Source: Ga0077527 sp050250695 (GTDB lineage: Bacteria > Pseudomonadota > Gammaproteobacteria > Burkholderiales > SG8-41). Taken from it: a stretch of DNA of 64,000 nucleotides. Each line of letters starts with the position of its first letter. The first letter of the stretch is position 1. A program made the translations under genes and the position numbers. Where the stretch lies: assembly GCA_050250695.1 (NCBI GenBank), contig JBFWOE010000001.1, positions 1-64,000 on the forward strand. Reading direction: 5' to 3'. A model generated the notes under the pieces. That model had not been told where the DNA came from, searched no databases, and was given only the letters and a program-made list of their open reading frames with translations. This document shows positions 40,746 to 49,484 of this stretch, piece by piece.

Positions 40746-41903
40746 TCAGTCGGCCTGTTTGCGCAAGAATGCCGGGATATCCAGCATTTCCACCCCGGAC
40801 TGGCGCATGGCGTCGATCACCTTATCGCGATTGCGGCGGATGACTGCCGGCTGATCCAGCACGTTGTAATCGACATCCATGGTCATGTTGTCAGTACCGG
40901 TTTTCTGGGCAACGACAACCATCGGTTTGGCCATCTGGCGCACCAGGGGCTTGCCCAGGCCGGTGGCAACGATGGTCACGCGCAGGCTGTCCTCGAGGGT
41001 TTCGTCGTACACCGTGCCCACGATGACCGTTGCCGATTCCGCGGCAAATGCCTTTATGGTCTCCATGACGTCGTACATTTCCTGAAGCTGGAAAGTCCCC
41101 TTGCTGGCCGAAATATTGACCAGCACGCCGCGGGCATCGGAAATGTTGATGTCTTCCAGCAACGGGCAGGCTACCGCCTGCTCCGCCGCCTCGCGTGCGC
41201 GCCCCGTTCCGGCGGCCTTGGCCGAACCCATCATGGCCATGCCCATTTCCGCCATCACCGTCCGCACATCGGCAAAGTCGACGTTGATCATGCCGGGACA
41301 GCTGATGATTTCCGCGATGCCGGCCACCGCGCCGTGCAGCACGTCGTTGGCGGCACGGAACGCCTCGTCGAGGGTGATGGCGTTGCCCAGCACCTGCATC
41401 AGCTTGTCGTTCGGGATGACGATCAGCGAATCGACATGCTGCGACAGTGCATCCAGCCCTTCCTGCGCCACACGCTGCCGCTTGCCCTCGAATGCAAACG
41501 GCTTGGTCACCACGGCAACCGTCAGGATGCCCAGTTCCTTGGCGATTTCCGCAACTACCGGCGCCGCGCCGGTGCCGGTGCCACCGCCCATGCCGGCGGT
41601 CAGAAACAGCATGTCGGCGCCCGAGATGAGTTCTGCGATCCGTTCGCGGTCCTCGAGAGCGGCCTGGCGGCCGATTTCGGGGTTGGCGCCCGCGCCCAGG
41701 CCCTTGGTGATCTCACCGCCCAGCTGCAGCTGGGTCTTGGCCTGATTCCTTTTCAGCGCCTGGGCATCGGTGTTGGCGCAGATGAATTCCACGCCCTGCA
41801 CACCCTGCACGATCATGTGATCCACCGCATTGCCGCCGCAACCGCCGACACCGATCACCTTGATTACCGCTTCCTGCGCCTGTGCATCAATCAGTTCAAT
41901 CAT
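40746..41903 (-). CDS. ftsZ: Cell division protein FtsZ
   Basis: A 385-residue tubulin-like GTPase that forms the division ring. ATG 41903 (MIELIDAQAQEAVIKVIGVG) has an AAGGAG site directly upstream; an in-frame codon at 41987 belongs to non-conserved leader. The GTP signature GMGGGTGTGAAP is present, along with the T7-loop region and synergy-type NVDFADVRTVM. The C-terminal peptide LDIPAFLRKQAD, which binds FtsA and ZipA, is intact. It follows ftsA by 86 bases and precedes lpxC, as in most beta- and gammaproteobacteria. Confidence 0.98.
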   Translation of the reverse strand: MIELIDAQAQEAVIKVIGVGGCGGNAVDHMIVQGVQGVEFICANTDAQALKRNQAKTQLQLGGEITKGLGAGANPEIGRQAALEDRERIAELISGADMLFLTAGMGGGTGTGAAPVVAEIAKELGILTVAVVTKPFAFEGKRQRVAQEGLDALSQHVDSLIVIPNDKLMQVLGNAITLDEAFRAANDVLHGAVAGIAEIISCPGMINVDFADVRTVMAEMGMAMMGSAKAAGTGRAREAAEQAVACPLLEDINISDARGVLVNISASKGTFQLQEMYDVMETIKAFAAESATVIVGTVYDETLEDSLRVTIVATGLGKPLVRQMAKPMVVVAQKTGTDNMTMDVDYNVLDQPAVIRRNRDKVIDAMRQSGVEMLDIPAFLRKQAD

Positions 41904-41989
41904 GTGAGTCTCCTTTTTCCGCAAAAACAAAGTAATGTTGAAAAGCCCTGCACCCGAAAACCGTGAATCCGTCGTCGCCTCCGCCACAT

Positions 41990-43228
41990 TCAGAAATTCC
42001 CCGTAAACCAGTTCTTCATCCGCTCCACCACCTGCTGGAAGCTGGTGACATGCATTCGTGCCGCATCGCGCTGGCGCTGTTCCTCGACGCCGGCGATCAG
42101 CAACCCGACACCGGTCGCGTAGCGGGTGCTTCGCACCACTTCGGCGAGCCCCCCCGCGTACTGCGGCATGCCGATGCGCACTGGCATGTGGAAAATCTCC
42201 TCCCCGAGTTCGACCATGCCCTGCATCGCGCTTGATCCCCCGGTCAGCACCACGCCGGAGGACAGCAGCTCTTCGTAACCGCTGCGGCGCAGTTCAGTCT
42301 GCACCAGCGAATAGAGCTCCTCGACGCGCGGCTCGATGACTTCGGCCAGCGTCTTGCGTGACAGCTGCCGCGAGCTGCGGTCACCGACGCCCGGCACATC
42401 CACCATCTCCTGCGGGTCAGCCAGCTGCGACAACGCGCAGCCGAAACGCTGCTTGATGTCTTCGGCGTCCTTGGTCGGGGTGCGCAGCGCCATCGCAATG
42501 TCATTGGTGATCTGGTCGCCGGCGATCGGGATCACCGCGGTGTGGCGGATCGCGCCGTGGGTGAATACCGCCATGTCCGTGGTGCCGCCGCCGATGTCGA
42601 CCAGGCAGACACCCAGATCCTTTTCGTCCTCCGAGAGTACCGCCTCCGACGACGCCAGCGGCTGCAGGATCAGGTCGTTGACCTCCAGCCCGCAGCGACG
42701 CACGCACTTGATGATGTTCTGCGCCGCCGACACCGCGCCGGTGACGATGTGGACTTTGACCTCGAGCCGTACGCCGGACATGCCCAGCGGCTCGCGCACA
42801 TCCTCCTGTCCATCAATGACGAATTCCTGGTTGAGCACATGCAGGATCTGCTGGTCGTTGGGAATCTGCACCGCCTTGGCGGTCTCGATCACCCTGTCGA
42901 TGTCCATCTGCGCGACCTCCTTGTCCTTGATCGCGACCATGCCCTGGGAGTTGAAACTCTTGATGTGATTGCCCGCGATGCCGGTATAGACCTCGCGTAT
43001 CTTGCAGTCGGCCATCAGTTCCGCTTCTTCAAGGGCGCGCTGGATGGCATTGACCGTGGTCTCGATGTTGACCACGACGCCTTTCTTCAGCCCCCGCGAG
43101 GGATGGCTGCCCATGCCGATGATTTCGAAGCCGCCCTCGGGCTTGATCTCGGCAACAATGGCAACGATTTTTGATGTGCCGATGTCCAGGCCCACCACCA
43201 GTTTTTTGTTTTCCCTGTTCTTGTTCAT
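41990..43228 (-). CDS. ftsA: Cell division protein FtsA
   Basis: A 412-residue actin-like protein that tethers FtsZ to the membrane. I place the start at ATG 43228 (MNKNRENKKLVVGLDIG) because AGGA lies just before it; ATG 43240 is an alternative adding four residues. ATP-binding phosphate loops are visible as VVGLDIGTSKIVAIV and VCLVDIGGGTTDMAVF, with the adenosine motif GVVLTGGSSAMQGM. The C-terminal membrane-targeting amphipathic helix is represented by RMKNWFTGNF. It follows ftsQ by 14 bases and precedes ftsZ. Confidence 0.97.
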   Translation of the reverse strand: MNKNRENKKLVVGLDIGTSKIVAIVAEIKPEGGFEIIGMGSHPSRGLKKGVVVNIETTVNAIQRALEEAELMADCKIREVYTGIAGNHIKSFNSQGMVAIKDKEVAQMDIDRVIETAKAVQIPNDQQILHVLNQEFVIDGQEDVREPLGMSGVRLEVKVHIVTGAVSAAQNIIKCVRRCGLEVNDLILQPLASSEAVLSEDEKDLGVCLVDIGGGTTDMAVFTHGAIRHTAVIPIAGDQITNDIAMALRTPTKDAEDIKQRFGCALSQLADPQEMVDVPGVGDRSSRQLSRKTLAEVIEPRVEELYSLVQTELRRSGYEELLSSGVVLTGGSSAMQGMVELGEEIFHMPVRIGMPQYAGGLAEVVRSTRYATGVGLLIAGVEEQRQRDAARMHVTSFQQVVERMKNWFTGNF

Positions 43229-43242
43229 GGTTCCTGTCATTC

Positions 43243-43977
43243 CTAGGCACCGCCTCCGGGCCGGGCCGACGCCACAGGCGGCAATCCCGGCACTCGCGCG
43301 GCAAATCCGTTGGCATAACGAAGATCAACCCGGTCCACCGGCCGCGCCACGCGGGCCAGCGTCACCGGATAAGCCGCCACGAAACGGCGCAGCCGGTCTT
43401 CGATCTGTTCGCGGCCAAGATCCAGCGTCATGCCGTCATCCAGCCTGATCTGCCAGGCGCGCCGCTGCGACAGGCTGAGTTGCACAGGCGTTTTGCCTAG
43501 CGCGGCAAGGTTGCGCCGGAAATGGTCGTACTGGATCGCCATCTCCTTGGCGGCATCAGCGGGTCCGTTGAACACCGGAAGCGTTCCGTCGTATGCGGCC
43601 TCGAAAACCTCGCCTTGCTCATTGATCAGCGCCGCGCTTCCCCAGCGCGCGATCGGCCGGTGTTCTGCCAGCGTCACGTCGAGACCGCCCGGCCACCGGC
43701 GACGAATCTCGGCGCGGCGCACCCATGGCAGGGTCTCGAATGCGCTGCGCGTGCGCACCAGCGGCTGGGTGAAAAACGTGCCCCGCACTTCGCGCCGCAC
43801 GATCTGCTCGATCTGCTCACGGGTGACATGCACGGGCGCCACAGCCAGCCGTACCTCGGTGATCGAAAAAACCGGTGACCGCACCGCAAACAGCACACTT
43901 CCGTAGAGCAGGCCGAGCAGCGCTGCCACGACCAGCAGATCAGTCAGCAGGGCCAGTACTGCGGGTTTATCCCACAT
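43243..43977 (-). CDS. ftsQ: Cell division protein FtsQ
   Basis: A 244-residue bitopic division protein. Start MWDKPAVLALLTDLL has GGAG upstream and overlaps the end of ddl by 11 bases. There is a short cytoplasmic tail, one membrane helix (about 8-30), a POTRA domain (FSITEVRLAVAPVHVTREQI, GTFFTQPLVRTRSAFETLPW) and a beta domain (WQIRLDDGMTLDLGREQIEDRLRRF, split here across QIRLDDGMTLDLG). It recruits FtsB/FtsL to the septum. Position between ddl and ftsA is standard. Confidence 0.95.
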   Translation of the reverse strand: MWDKPAVLALLTDLLVVAALLGLLYGSVLFAVRSPVFSITEVRLAVAPVHVTREQIEQIVRREVRGTFFTQPLVRTRSAFETLPWVRRAEIRRRWPGGLDVTLAEHRPIARWGSAALINEQGEVFEAAYDGTLPVFNGPADAAKEMAIQYDHFRRNLAALGKTPVQLSLSQRRAWQIRLDDGMTLDLGREQIEDRLRRFVAAYPVTLARVARPVDRVDLRYANGFAARVPGLPPVASARPGGGA

Positions 43978-44878
43978 GGGCGAGCTCCAGTATCCGCATG
44001 ACGAGGGCACTGAACGACAACCCGGCCTGGCGCGCCGCCATCGGCACCAGGCTGTGGCCGGTCATGCCGGGCGAAGTATTCATCTCAAGAAACTGCACGC
44101 TGCCATCCGGCCGGCGGATCAGGTCGGCGCGGCCCCAGCCCTCGCAACCCAGCGCCTGCGCACTGCGCATGACCATTTCGCGGATACGCCGCTCTTCGTC
44201 ATCCGGCAACCCGCAGGGACAGAAATATTTCGTTTCGTCGCTGAAATACTTGTTCTGATAATCGTAATTGCCCTGAGGCGCCTCGATGCGGATCAGCGGC
44301 AGCGCCTGTGTCCCGACAAAACCGCCGGTCAGTTCGTCGCCGGCGACGAATTCTTCCGCCATCACCATCGGATCATGGGTTGATGCCAGCGCGTAGGCCG
44401 CCTCCAGGCCGGAGACGGCCGTCACCTTGGTCAGACCGATGGTCGATCCCTCACGCACGGGTTTGATGATCAGGGGCAAACCGAGGCGTCCGGCAACGCC
44501 GGCCCAGTCGCTGCCGGCATCGACCAGTTCGCAGCGCGGCGTCGGGATCCCCGTTGCGGTCCACACCAGCTTGGTGCGCACCTTGTCCATCGCCAGTGCC
44601 GATGCCATGACACCGCTGCCGGTATAGGGAATCCCCAGCAATTCCAGCGCACCCTGAACAGTTCCGTCTTCGCCGTAACGCCCGTGCAGCGCGATGAACA
44701 CGCGGTTGAATCCCTCGTGCTTGAGCTCGAAAATTTCCTTATCGGCAGGATCAAACGCATGCGCGTCGAGGCCGGCGGCGCACAGAACCTCGAGCACCTT
44801 GCCCCCACTCATCAGCGACACCTCGCGTTCGGCGCTGCGTCCGCCCATCAGGACCGCGATTTTCCCGAAACCGTTCAT
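43967..44878 (-). CDS. ddlB: D-alanine--D-alanine ligase
   Basis: A 303-residue ATP-grasp ligase that makes the D-Ala-D-Ala dipeptide for peptidoglycan. Family blocks are VLMGGRSAEREVSLMSG, ALHGRYGEDGTVQGALELL, PLIIKPVREGSTIGL, ATGIPTPRCE, and the metal site FLEMNTSPGMTGHSLVP. The serine and tyrosine of the vancomycin-sensitive D-Ala form seem to be in SAEREVS and the omega loop YFSDETKYFCP. It overlaps murB by four bases (ATGA) and ftsQ by 11. Length agrees with E. coli DdlB (306). Confidence 0.96.
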   Translation of the reverse strand: MNGFGKIAVLMGGRSAEREVSLMSGGKVLEVLCAAGLDAHAFDPADKEIFELKHEGFNRVFIALHGRYGEDGTVQGALELLGIPYTGSGVMASALAMDKVRTKLVWTATGIPTPRCELVDAGSDWAGVAGRLGLPLIIKPVREGSTIGLTKVTAVSGLEAAYALASTHDPMVMAEEFVAGDELTGGFVGTQALPLIRIEAPQGNYDYQNKYFSDETKYFCPCGLPDDEERRIREMVMRSAQALGCEGWGRADLIRRPDGSVQFLEMNTSPGMTGHSLVPMAARQAGLSFSALVMRILELAHVG

Positions 44879-45840
44879 GCCCGCTCTCCGACGATGCGCA
44901 CTTCTCGCTCGAGATGAACGCCTGATTTCTGCTGCACGGTCTGCTGTACCAGTTCGATCAGGGACTCAATATCGGCCGCACTGGCACCGCCGCTGTTGAT
45001 GATGAAGTTGGCGTGTTTCGTCGAAATCGACGCGCCGCCGATCTGCCGGCCTTTCAGGCCGCAGGCCTCGATCAGCCGTGCCGCGTGGTCGCCCTGTGGA
45101 TTGCGGAACACGGACCCGGCGTTGGGCATGCCCAGCGGCTGGGTCGCAATGCGCTTCGCCAGCAGTTCCTTGATGCGCGCACGCGATTGCGTGCCGCTGC
45201 CACGCACCATCCGCAAGGTTGCAGCCACGAACCATTCCTCGCCGCCGCGCACGCCGCCTCCGGGCAAACTCGACAACTGGCGGCAGCGCGGCACGACGCT
45301 GCGATAGGCGATGTGATAGTGCTGCGGCGTGCGTAACCACAGGTTCCCCGCGCGGTCTATGGTTTCCACCTGTTCGACCAGATCCCAGGTTTCCCCGCCG
45401 TAGCAGCCGGCATTCATCGCCAGCGCCCCGCCGATGGTGCCGGGTATGCCGGCAAGAAATTCGGCGCCGGCAAATTCGTTGAGCGCCGCCGTGCGCGCCA
45501 CTTTCGGGCAGGCCACCCCGGATTGCACCCTGATCGTGCCGCCGGACCTGTCGCTGCCCATGACCCGCAGTTCGCGCAGCGCCCAGTGCGTGAAAATCAC
45601 CGTGCCCGCAAACCCGCCGTCGCGCACCAGCAGATTGCTGCCGAGGCCCGCGAACAGGACCGGCTCGCCGTCCGGCAAACCGCGCAGGAACAGCGCCATG
45701 TCTTCCAGATCGGCCGGTGCATAGGCACGGCGTGCAAGGCCGCCGGCCCGCCAGCTGACATGCCGCGCCATCGGCTCGTCGCGGCTAAGTTTTCCGCGCA
45801 GTCCGTGACCGGCTATCTGCACCTGTTCGCTCATGTTCAT
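44875..45840 (-). CDS. murB: UDP-N-acetylenolpyruvoylglucosamine reductase MurB
   Basis: A 321-residue FAD enzyme that reduces UDP-GlcNAc-enolpyruvate to UDP-MurNAc. The start at ATG 45840 (MNMSEQVQIAGHGL) lies 13 bases after murC; the frame extends upstream only as murC antiphase sequence. FAD-binding blocks are VLFAGLGSNLLVRDGGFAG and GIPGTIGGALAMNAGCYGGE. The catalytic region GSVFRNPQGDHAARLIEACG and the C-terminal SISTKHANFIINSGGASAAD (type I MurB, with the Y loop) match the family. It overlaps ddl by four bases. Confidence 0.95.
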   Translation of the reverse strand: MNMSEQVQIAGHGLRGKLSRDEPMARHVSWRAGGLARRAYAPADLEDMALFLRGLPDGEPVLFAGLGSNLLVRDGGFAGTVIFTHWALRELRVMGSDRSGGTIRVQSGVACPKVARTAALNEFAGAEFLAGIPGTIGGALAMNAGCYGGETWDLVEQVETIDRAGNLWLRTPQHYHIAYRSVVPRCRQLSSLPGGGVRGGEEWFVAATLRMVRGSGTQSRARIKELLAKRIATQPLGMPNAGSVFRNPQGDHAARLIEACGLKGRQIGGASISTKHANFIINSGGASAADIESLIELVQQTVQQKSGVHLEREVRIVGERA

Positions 45841-45853
45841 GTCAGCCCTGCGC

Positions 45854-47251
45854 TCATGCGCCGCCCTGCACCAGCCTACCGGCGACGCTGCCGATCGAGC
45901 CCGCCCCCATCGCCAGCACGACATCACCGTCGCGAACCGTGCCGCAGATGCACTGGGGCAGGTCGGCCACCTGTTCGACAAACACCGGCTCCACCTTGCC
46001 CAGCACGCGCACCGCCCGCGCAAGCGCCCGGCCGTCCGCCGCGACGATCGGCGCCTCCCCCGCGGGATAAACCTCGGTCAGCAGCAGGGCGTCGACGGTG
46101 GACAGCACGCGCGCGAAATCCTCGAAGCAATCGCGGGTCCGCGTATAACGGTGCGGCTGGAATGCCAGCACCAGGCGCCGCCCGGGAAATGCGCCTCGCG
46201 CCGCGGCGATCGTCGCCGCCATTTCCACCGGATGGTGTCCGTAATCGTCGATCAGGTCGTAAGCGCCGCCGCCGGGGAGCGGTATCGCGCCATGCCGCTG
46301 GAAACGCCGCCCCACGCCCTTGAATTCCGCCAGCGCCTTGACGATCTTTTCGTCGGCAACGCCGACTTCCATGCCGACCGCGATTGCCGCCAGCGCGTTC
46401 TGCACGTTGTGGATTCCCGGAAGATTGAGCGCAATGTCCAGATCCGGCAGCCGTTTGCCGTTCTTGCGCTGCACGCGAAACCGCATCCGCCCCGCGTCCG
46501 CTACGACCGCACTGGCGCGGATCTGCGAGCCCTCGCCTATGCCGTAGGTGACCATGGTCCGGGTCAGGCGCGGCATGATCGCACGCACGTTGGCATCGTC
46601 GTTGCACAGCACCACCACGCCGTAGAACGGCAGACGCTCGATGAAATCGACAAAAGCCTGCTTCAGCCTGTCCATCGAATGGTCGTAGGTTTCCATGTGA
46701 TCGGCATCGATGTTGGTGACTACGGAAATCACCGGCTGCAGATGCAGGAAAGACGTATCCGACTCATCGGCCTCGGCGACAATGAACTCGCCGGCACCGA
46801 GACGGGCATGCGCACCGGCGCTCTCCAGGCGGCCGCCGATGACGAACGTGGGATCCAGCCCTCCCTCGGCCAGCACGCTTGCGGCGAGGCTGGTGGTGGT
46901 GGTCTTGCCATGGGTGCCCGCCACCGCGATGCCCTGCTTCAGCCGCATCAGTTCAGCCAGCATCAGCGCGCGCGGCACCACCGGCACTTGGCGGGCACGC
47001 GCGGCGAGAACCTCCGGGTTATCGGCCCGGACCGCGCTGGAAGTCACCACGACGTCTGCGGCGCTCACATGTTCCGCTGCGTGTCCCACAAAAACCTGCG
47101 CGCCGAGTCCGGCAAGGCGGCGCGTCGCATTGCTTTCGCTCAGGTCGGAGCCGCTGACCACGTAACCCAGGTTGAGCAGCACCTCGGCGATGCCGCTCAT
47201 GCCGGCGCCGCCGATGCCCACGAAATGCACCTGTCTGACCTTGTGCCTCAT
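45854..47251 (-). CDS. murC: UDP-N-acetylmuramate--L-alanine ligase MurC
   Basis: A 465-residue Mur ligase adding L-Ala to UDP-MurNAc. Start MRHKVRQVHFVGIGGAGMSG overlaps the murG stop as ATGA; the ATP P-loop is VAGTHGKTTTTSL. Other conserved features are ADESDTSFLHL, NIDADHMETY, the HNVQNALAAIAV block and IDDYGHHPVEMAAT. It is the first of the four amino-acid ligases in the pathway; all four (murC, murD, murE, murF) are in this cluster. The residue lengths agree with the family. Confidence 0.97.
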   Translation of the reverse strand: MRHKVRQVHFVGIGGAGMSGIAEVLLNLGYVVSGSDLSESNATRRLAGLGAQVFVGHAAEHVSAADVVVTSSAVRADNPEVLAARARQVPVVPRALMLAELMRLKQGIAVAGTHGKTTTTSLAASVLAEGGLDPTFVIGGRLESAGAHARLGAGEFIVAEADESDTSFLHLQPVISVVTNIDADHMETYDHSMDRLKQAFVDFIERLPFYGVVVLCNDDANVRAIMPRLTRTMVTYGIGEGSQIRASAVVADAGRMRFRVQRKNGKRLPDLDIALNLPGIHNVQNALAAIAVGMEVGVADEKIVKALAEFKGVGRRFQRHGAIPLPGGGAYDLIDDYGHHPVEMAATIAAARGAFPGRRLVLAFQPHRYTRTRDCFEDFARVLSTVDALLLTEVYPAGEAPIVAADGRALARAVRVLGKVEPVFVEQVADLPQCICGTVRDGDVVLAMGAGSIGSVAGRLVQGGA

Positions 47252-48321
47252 GCAGGTACCAGCTCCGCGCACATTGCGGCGACCTTCTGCGCCGCATCGG
47301 GTTTGCCCAGAGCACGCGCGGCTCGCGCCATCTCCACCAGTTTCGCGCGCGTCAAGCCGCGCAGCATTGCCGCCAGCGATTGCGGCGACATTTCGGTCTG
47401 CGGCATCAGCAGTGCAGCGCCGCGGTCGGCGAGATAACTCGCGTTGCGTGTCTGGTGATCGTCCACCGCATGCGGAAACGGAACCAGGATGCTGCCGACG
47501 CCGGCCACCGCGAGCTCGGTGACGGTGGTCGCGCCCGCCCGCGAAATGATCAGGTCGGCCTCGCCGTAACGGCTGGCCATGTCATCAATGAACGCCAGCA
47601 CCTCGGCATCGACGCCGAGTTCGCGGTAGGTGCGACGCAGCGCGTCCACGTGGACGGCGCCGGCCTGGTGAGCGACAAGCGGTCGCTCCGCGACCGCGAG
47701 CAATGCCAGCGCCTGTGGCACGATTTCGTTCAGGGCCCTGGCGCCGAGACTGCCGCCGACGATGAATACGCGCAACGGTCCGCTGCGGCCGGCAAAACGC
47801 GCCTCCGGCGGGGCGAGCCTGACGATATCTTCGCGCACCGGATTGCCCGACCAGATCACGTCGACCCGTCCGCTGAAGGCATCGGGAAACGCAGCAAGCA
47901 CGCGATCCGCGACCCCCGCAAGCACGCGGTTGGCCATCCCGGGCACGGCATTCTGTTCATGGATGACCAGCGGTTTGCCGAGCAACGCTGCCATCATGCC
48001 ACCGGGAAACGCCGCATAACCGCCCATGCCGAGCACCACGTCGGGCCGGTGGCGGAATATCGCCCGCGCGCTCTGCCAGAAAGCGACCAGCAGCGCCGCG
48101 GGCAGAACCAGCTTGCGCAACCAGCCCTTGCCGCGCACCCCGCCGAAACGGATCCAAACGGCCGGATAGCCGCGTGCAGGCACAAGTCGCTCCTCCATGC
48201 CGCCGCGTGCGCCGAGCCAGACCACGTTCCAGCCGCGGTCGCGCAGCACGTCGGCAACAGCCAGGCCCGGAAAAATATGCCCGCCGGTTCCGCCGGCCAT
48301 GACGAGCAGGGTGCGCGTCAT
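47248..48321 (-). CDS. murG: UDP-GlcNAc:lipid I N-acetylglucosaminyltransferase MurG
   Basis: A 357-residue peripheral membrane GT28 glycosyltransferase that converts lipid I to lipid II. Start MTRTLLVMAGGTGGHIFPGL overlaps ftsW by four bases; the frame is open to 48501 but that part belongs to ftsW sequence. The N-terminal GGTGGHIFPGLAVAD, the VVLGMGGYAAFPGG block, the HEQNAVPGMANR segment and the C-terminal donor site FIVGGSLGARALNEIVP and RAGATTVTELAVAG are all intact. It overlaps murC by four bases. Confidence 0.97.
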   Translation of the reverse strand: MTRTLLVMAGGTGGHIFPGLAVADVLRDRGWNVVWLGARGGMEERLVPARGYPAVWIRFGGVRGKGWLRKLVLPAALLVAFWQSARAIFRHRPDVVLGMGGYAAFPGGMMAALLGKPLVIHEQNAVPGMANRVLAGVADRVLAAFPDAFSGRVDVIWSGNPVREDIVRLAPPEARFAGRSGPLRVFIVGGSLGARALNEIVPQALALLAVAERPLVAHQAGAVHVDALRRTYRELGVDAEVLAFIDDMASRYGEADLIISRAGATTVTELAVAGVGSILVPFPHAVDDHQTRNASYLADRGAALLMPQTEMSPQSLAAMLRGLTRAKLVEMARAARALGKPDAAQKVAAMCAELVPA

Positions 48322-49484
48322 ACCGTAAACCCCCGCGCCAGCTGCCGGTTTTCCCAATCGACCCGCAGCAATATTGCCAGCGCGCAGCAGGTCACCAGGA
48401 TCGCGCTGCCGCCAAACGACAGCAGCGGGAGCGTCAGTCCCTTGGTCGGCAATATGCCCATGTTGACGCCCATGTTGATGATGGCCTGCACGCCGATCCA
48501 CAGCCCGATGCCCTGCGCCACCAGCGCGGCATAGGGTCGCTCGAGGTCAGCGGCGCGGCGGCCGATGGCAAAGGCGCGCCAGACGATCCACCCGAACAGC
48601 ATCACCAGCGCAAGCACGCCGGCGAAACCGAGTTCCTCCGCTATCACCGCCAGCAGGAAATCGGTATGCGCCTCGGGCAGGTAAAACAGTTTTTCGACGC
48701 TGGCGCCCAGTCCCACGCCAAACCACTCGCCGCGACCGAAGGCGATAAGCGCATGCGACAGCTGGTAACCCTTGCCGTACGGATCAGCCCACGGATCCAT
48801 GAAACCGATCACCCGCTGCATGCGGTACGGGCTGGTCCAGATCAGCAGCAGGAACCCGGCAAGCAGCATCACGATCAGTCCGGCAAACAGCCGCCAGTTC
48901 ATGCCGCCGAGAAACAGCAGGCTCATCGCGATGACGGTAATCACCGCAAACGCGCCGAAGTCGGGTTCCAGCAGCAGCAATGCGCCGGTCAGCAGCATCA
49001 CGCCGAACATCGGCAGGAACCCCTTGCGCAGGCTGTTCATGAACACCGCCTTGCGCACGGTGTAGTCGGCGGCATACAGCACGGCGCACAGTTTCATCAG
49101 TTCCGAGGGCTGCAGATTGACCACGTAAAGCGACAGCCAGCGCCGGCTGCCGTTGACTTCACGACCGATGCCGGGAATCAGCACCAGCACCAGCAGCACC
49201 AGCCCGCCCATGAACAGGAAAGGCGCGGCCTGCTGCCAAAGGCGCAGCGGCACCTGGAACACCATCGCCGCGGCAAACAGGCTGACCAGGATGAACATGC
49301 CGTGACGCAGCAGGTAATGCGCCGCGTTGCTGCCGGTGCTGCGGCTCGCCTCGGCGATGGCAATCGAAGCCGAATACACCATCACCAGGCCAAACGACAG
49401 CAGCAGCACGGTGACCCAGATCAGCGCGCGGTCGTACTCCGCTACAGCAACGCCCTGCCCGGCGGTGGCGAAATACCGGTTCAT
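48318..49484 (-). CDS. ftsW: Septal SEDS glycosyltransferase FtsW
   Basis: A 388-residue integral membrane protein with about ten predicted helices, the SEDS polymerase that works with FtsI to make septal peptidoglycan. Diagnostic segments are VNGSRRWLSLYVVNLQPSEL, LEPDFGAFAV (with the essential Asp), YQLSHALIAFGRGEWFGVG, AHTDFLLAVIAEELGF and the C-terminal TKGLTLPLLSFGGSAIL. It overlaps murD by four bases upstream and murG by four downstream, so translation is coupled. Confidence 0.97.
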   Translation of the reverse strand: MNRYFATAGQGVAVAEYDRALIWVTVLLLSFGLVMVYSASIAIAEASRSTGSNAAHYLLRHGMFILVSLFAAAMVFQVPLRLWQQAAPFLFMGGLVLLVLVLIPGIGREVNGSRRWLSLYVVNLQPSELMKLCAVLYAADYTVRKAVFMNSLRKGFLPMFGVMLLTGALLLLEPDFGAFAVITVIAMSLLFLGGMNWRLFAGLIVMLLAGFLLLIWTSPYRMQRVIGFMDPWADPYGKGYQLSHALIAFGRGEWFGVGLGASVEKLFYLPEAHTDFLLAVIAEELGFAGVLALVMLFGWIVWRAFAIGRRAADLERPYAALVAQGIGLWIGVQAIINMGVNMGILPTKGLTLPLLSFGGSAILVTCCALAILLRVDWENRQLARGFTV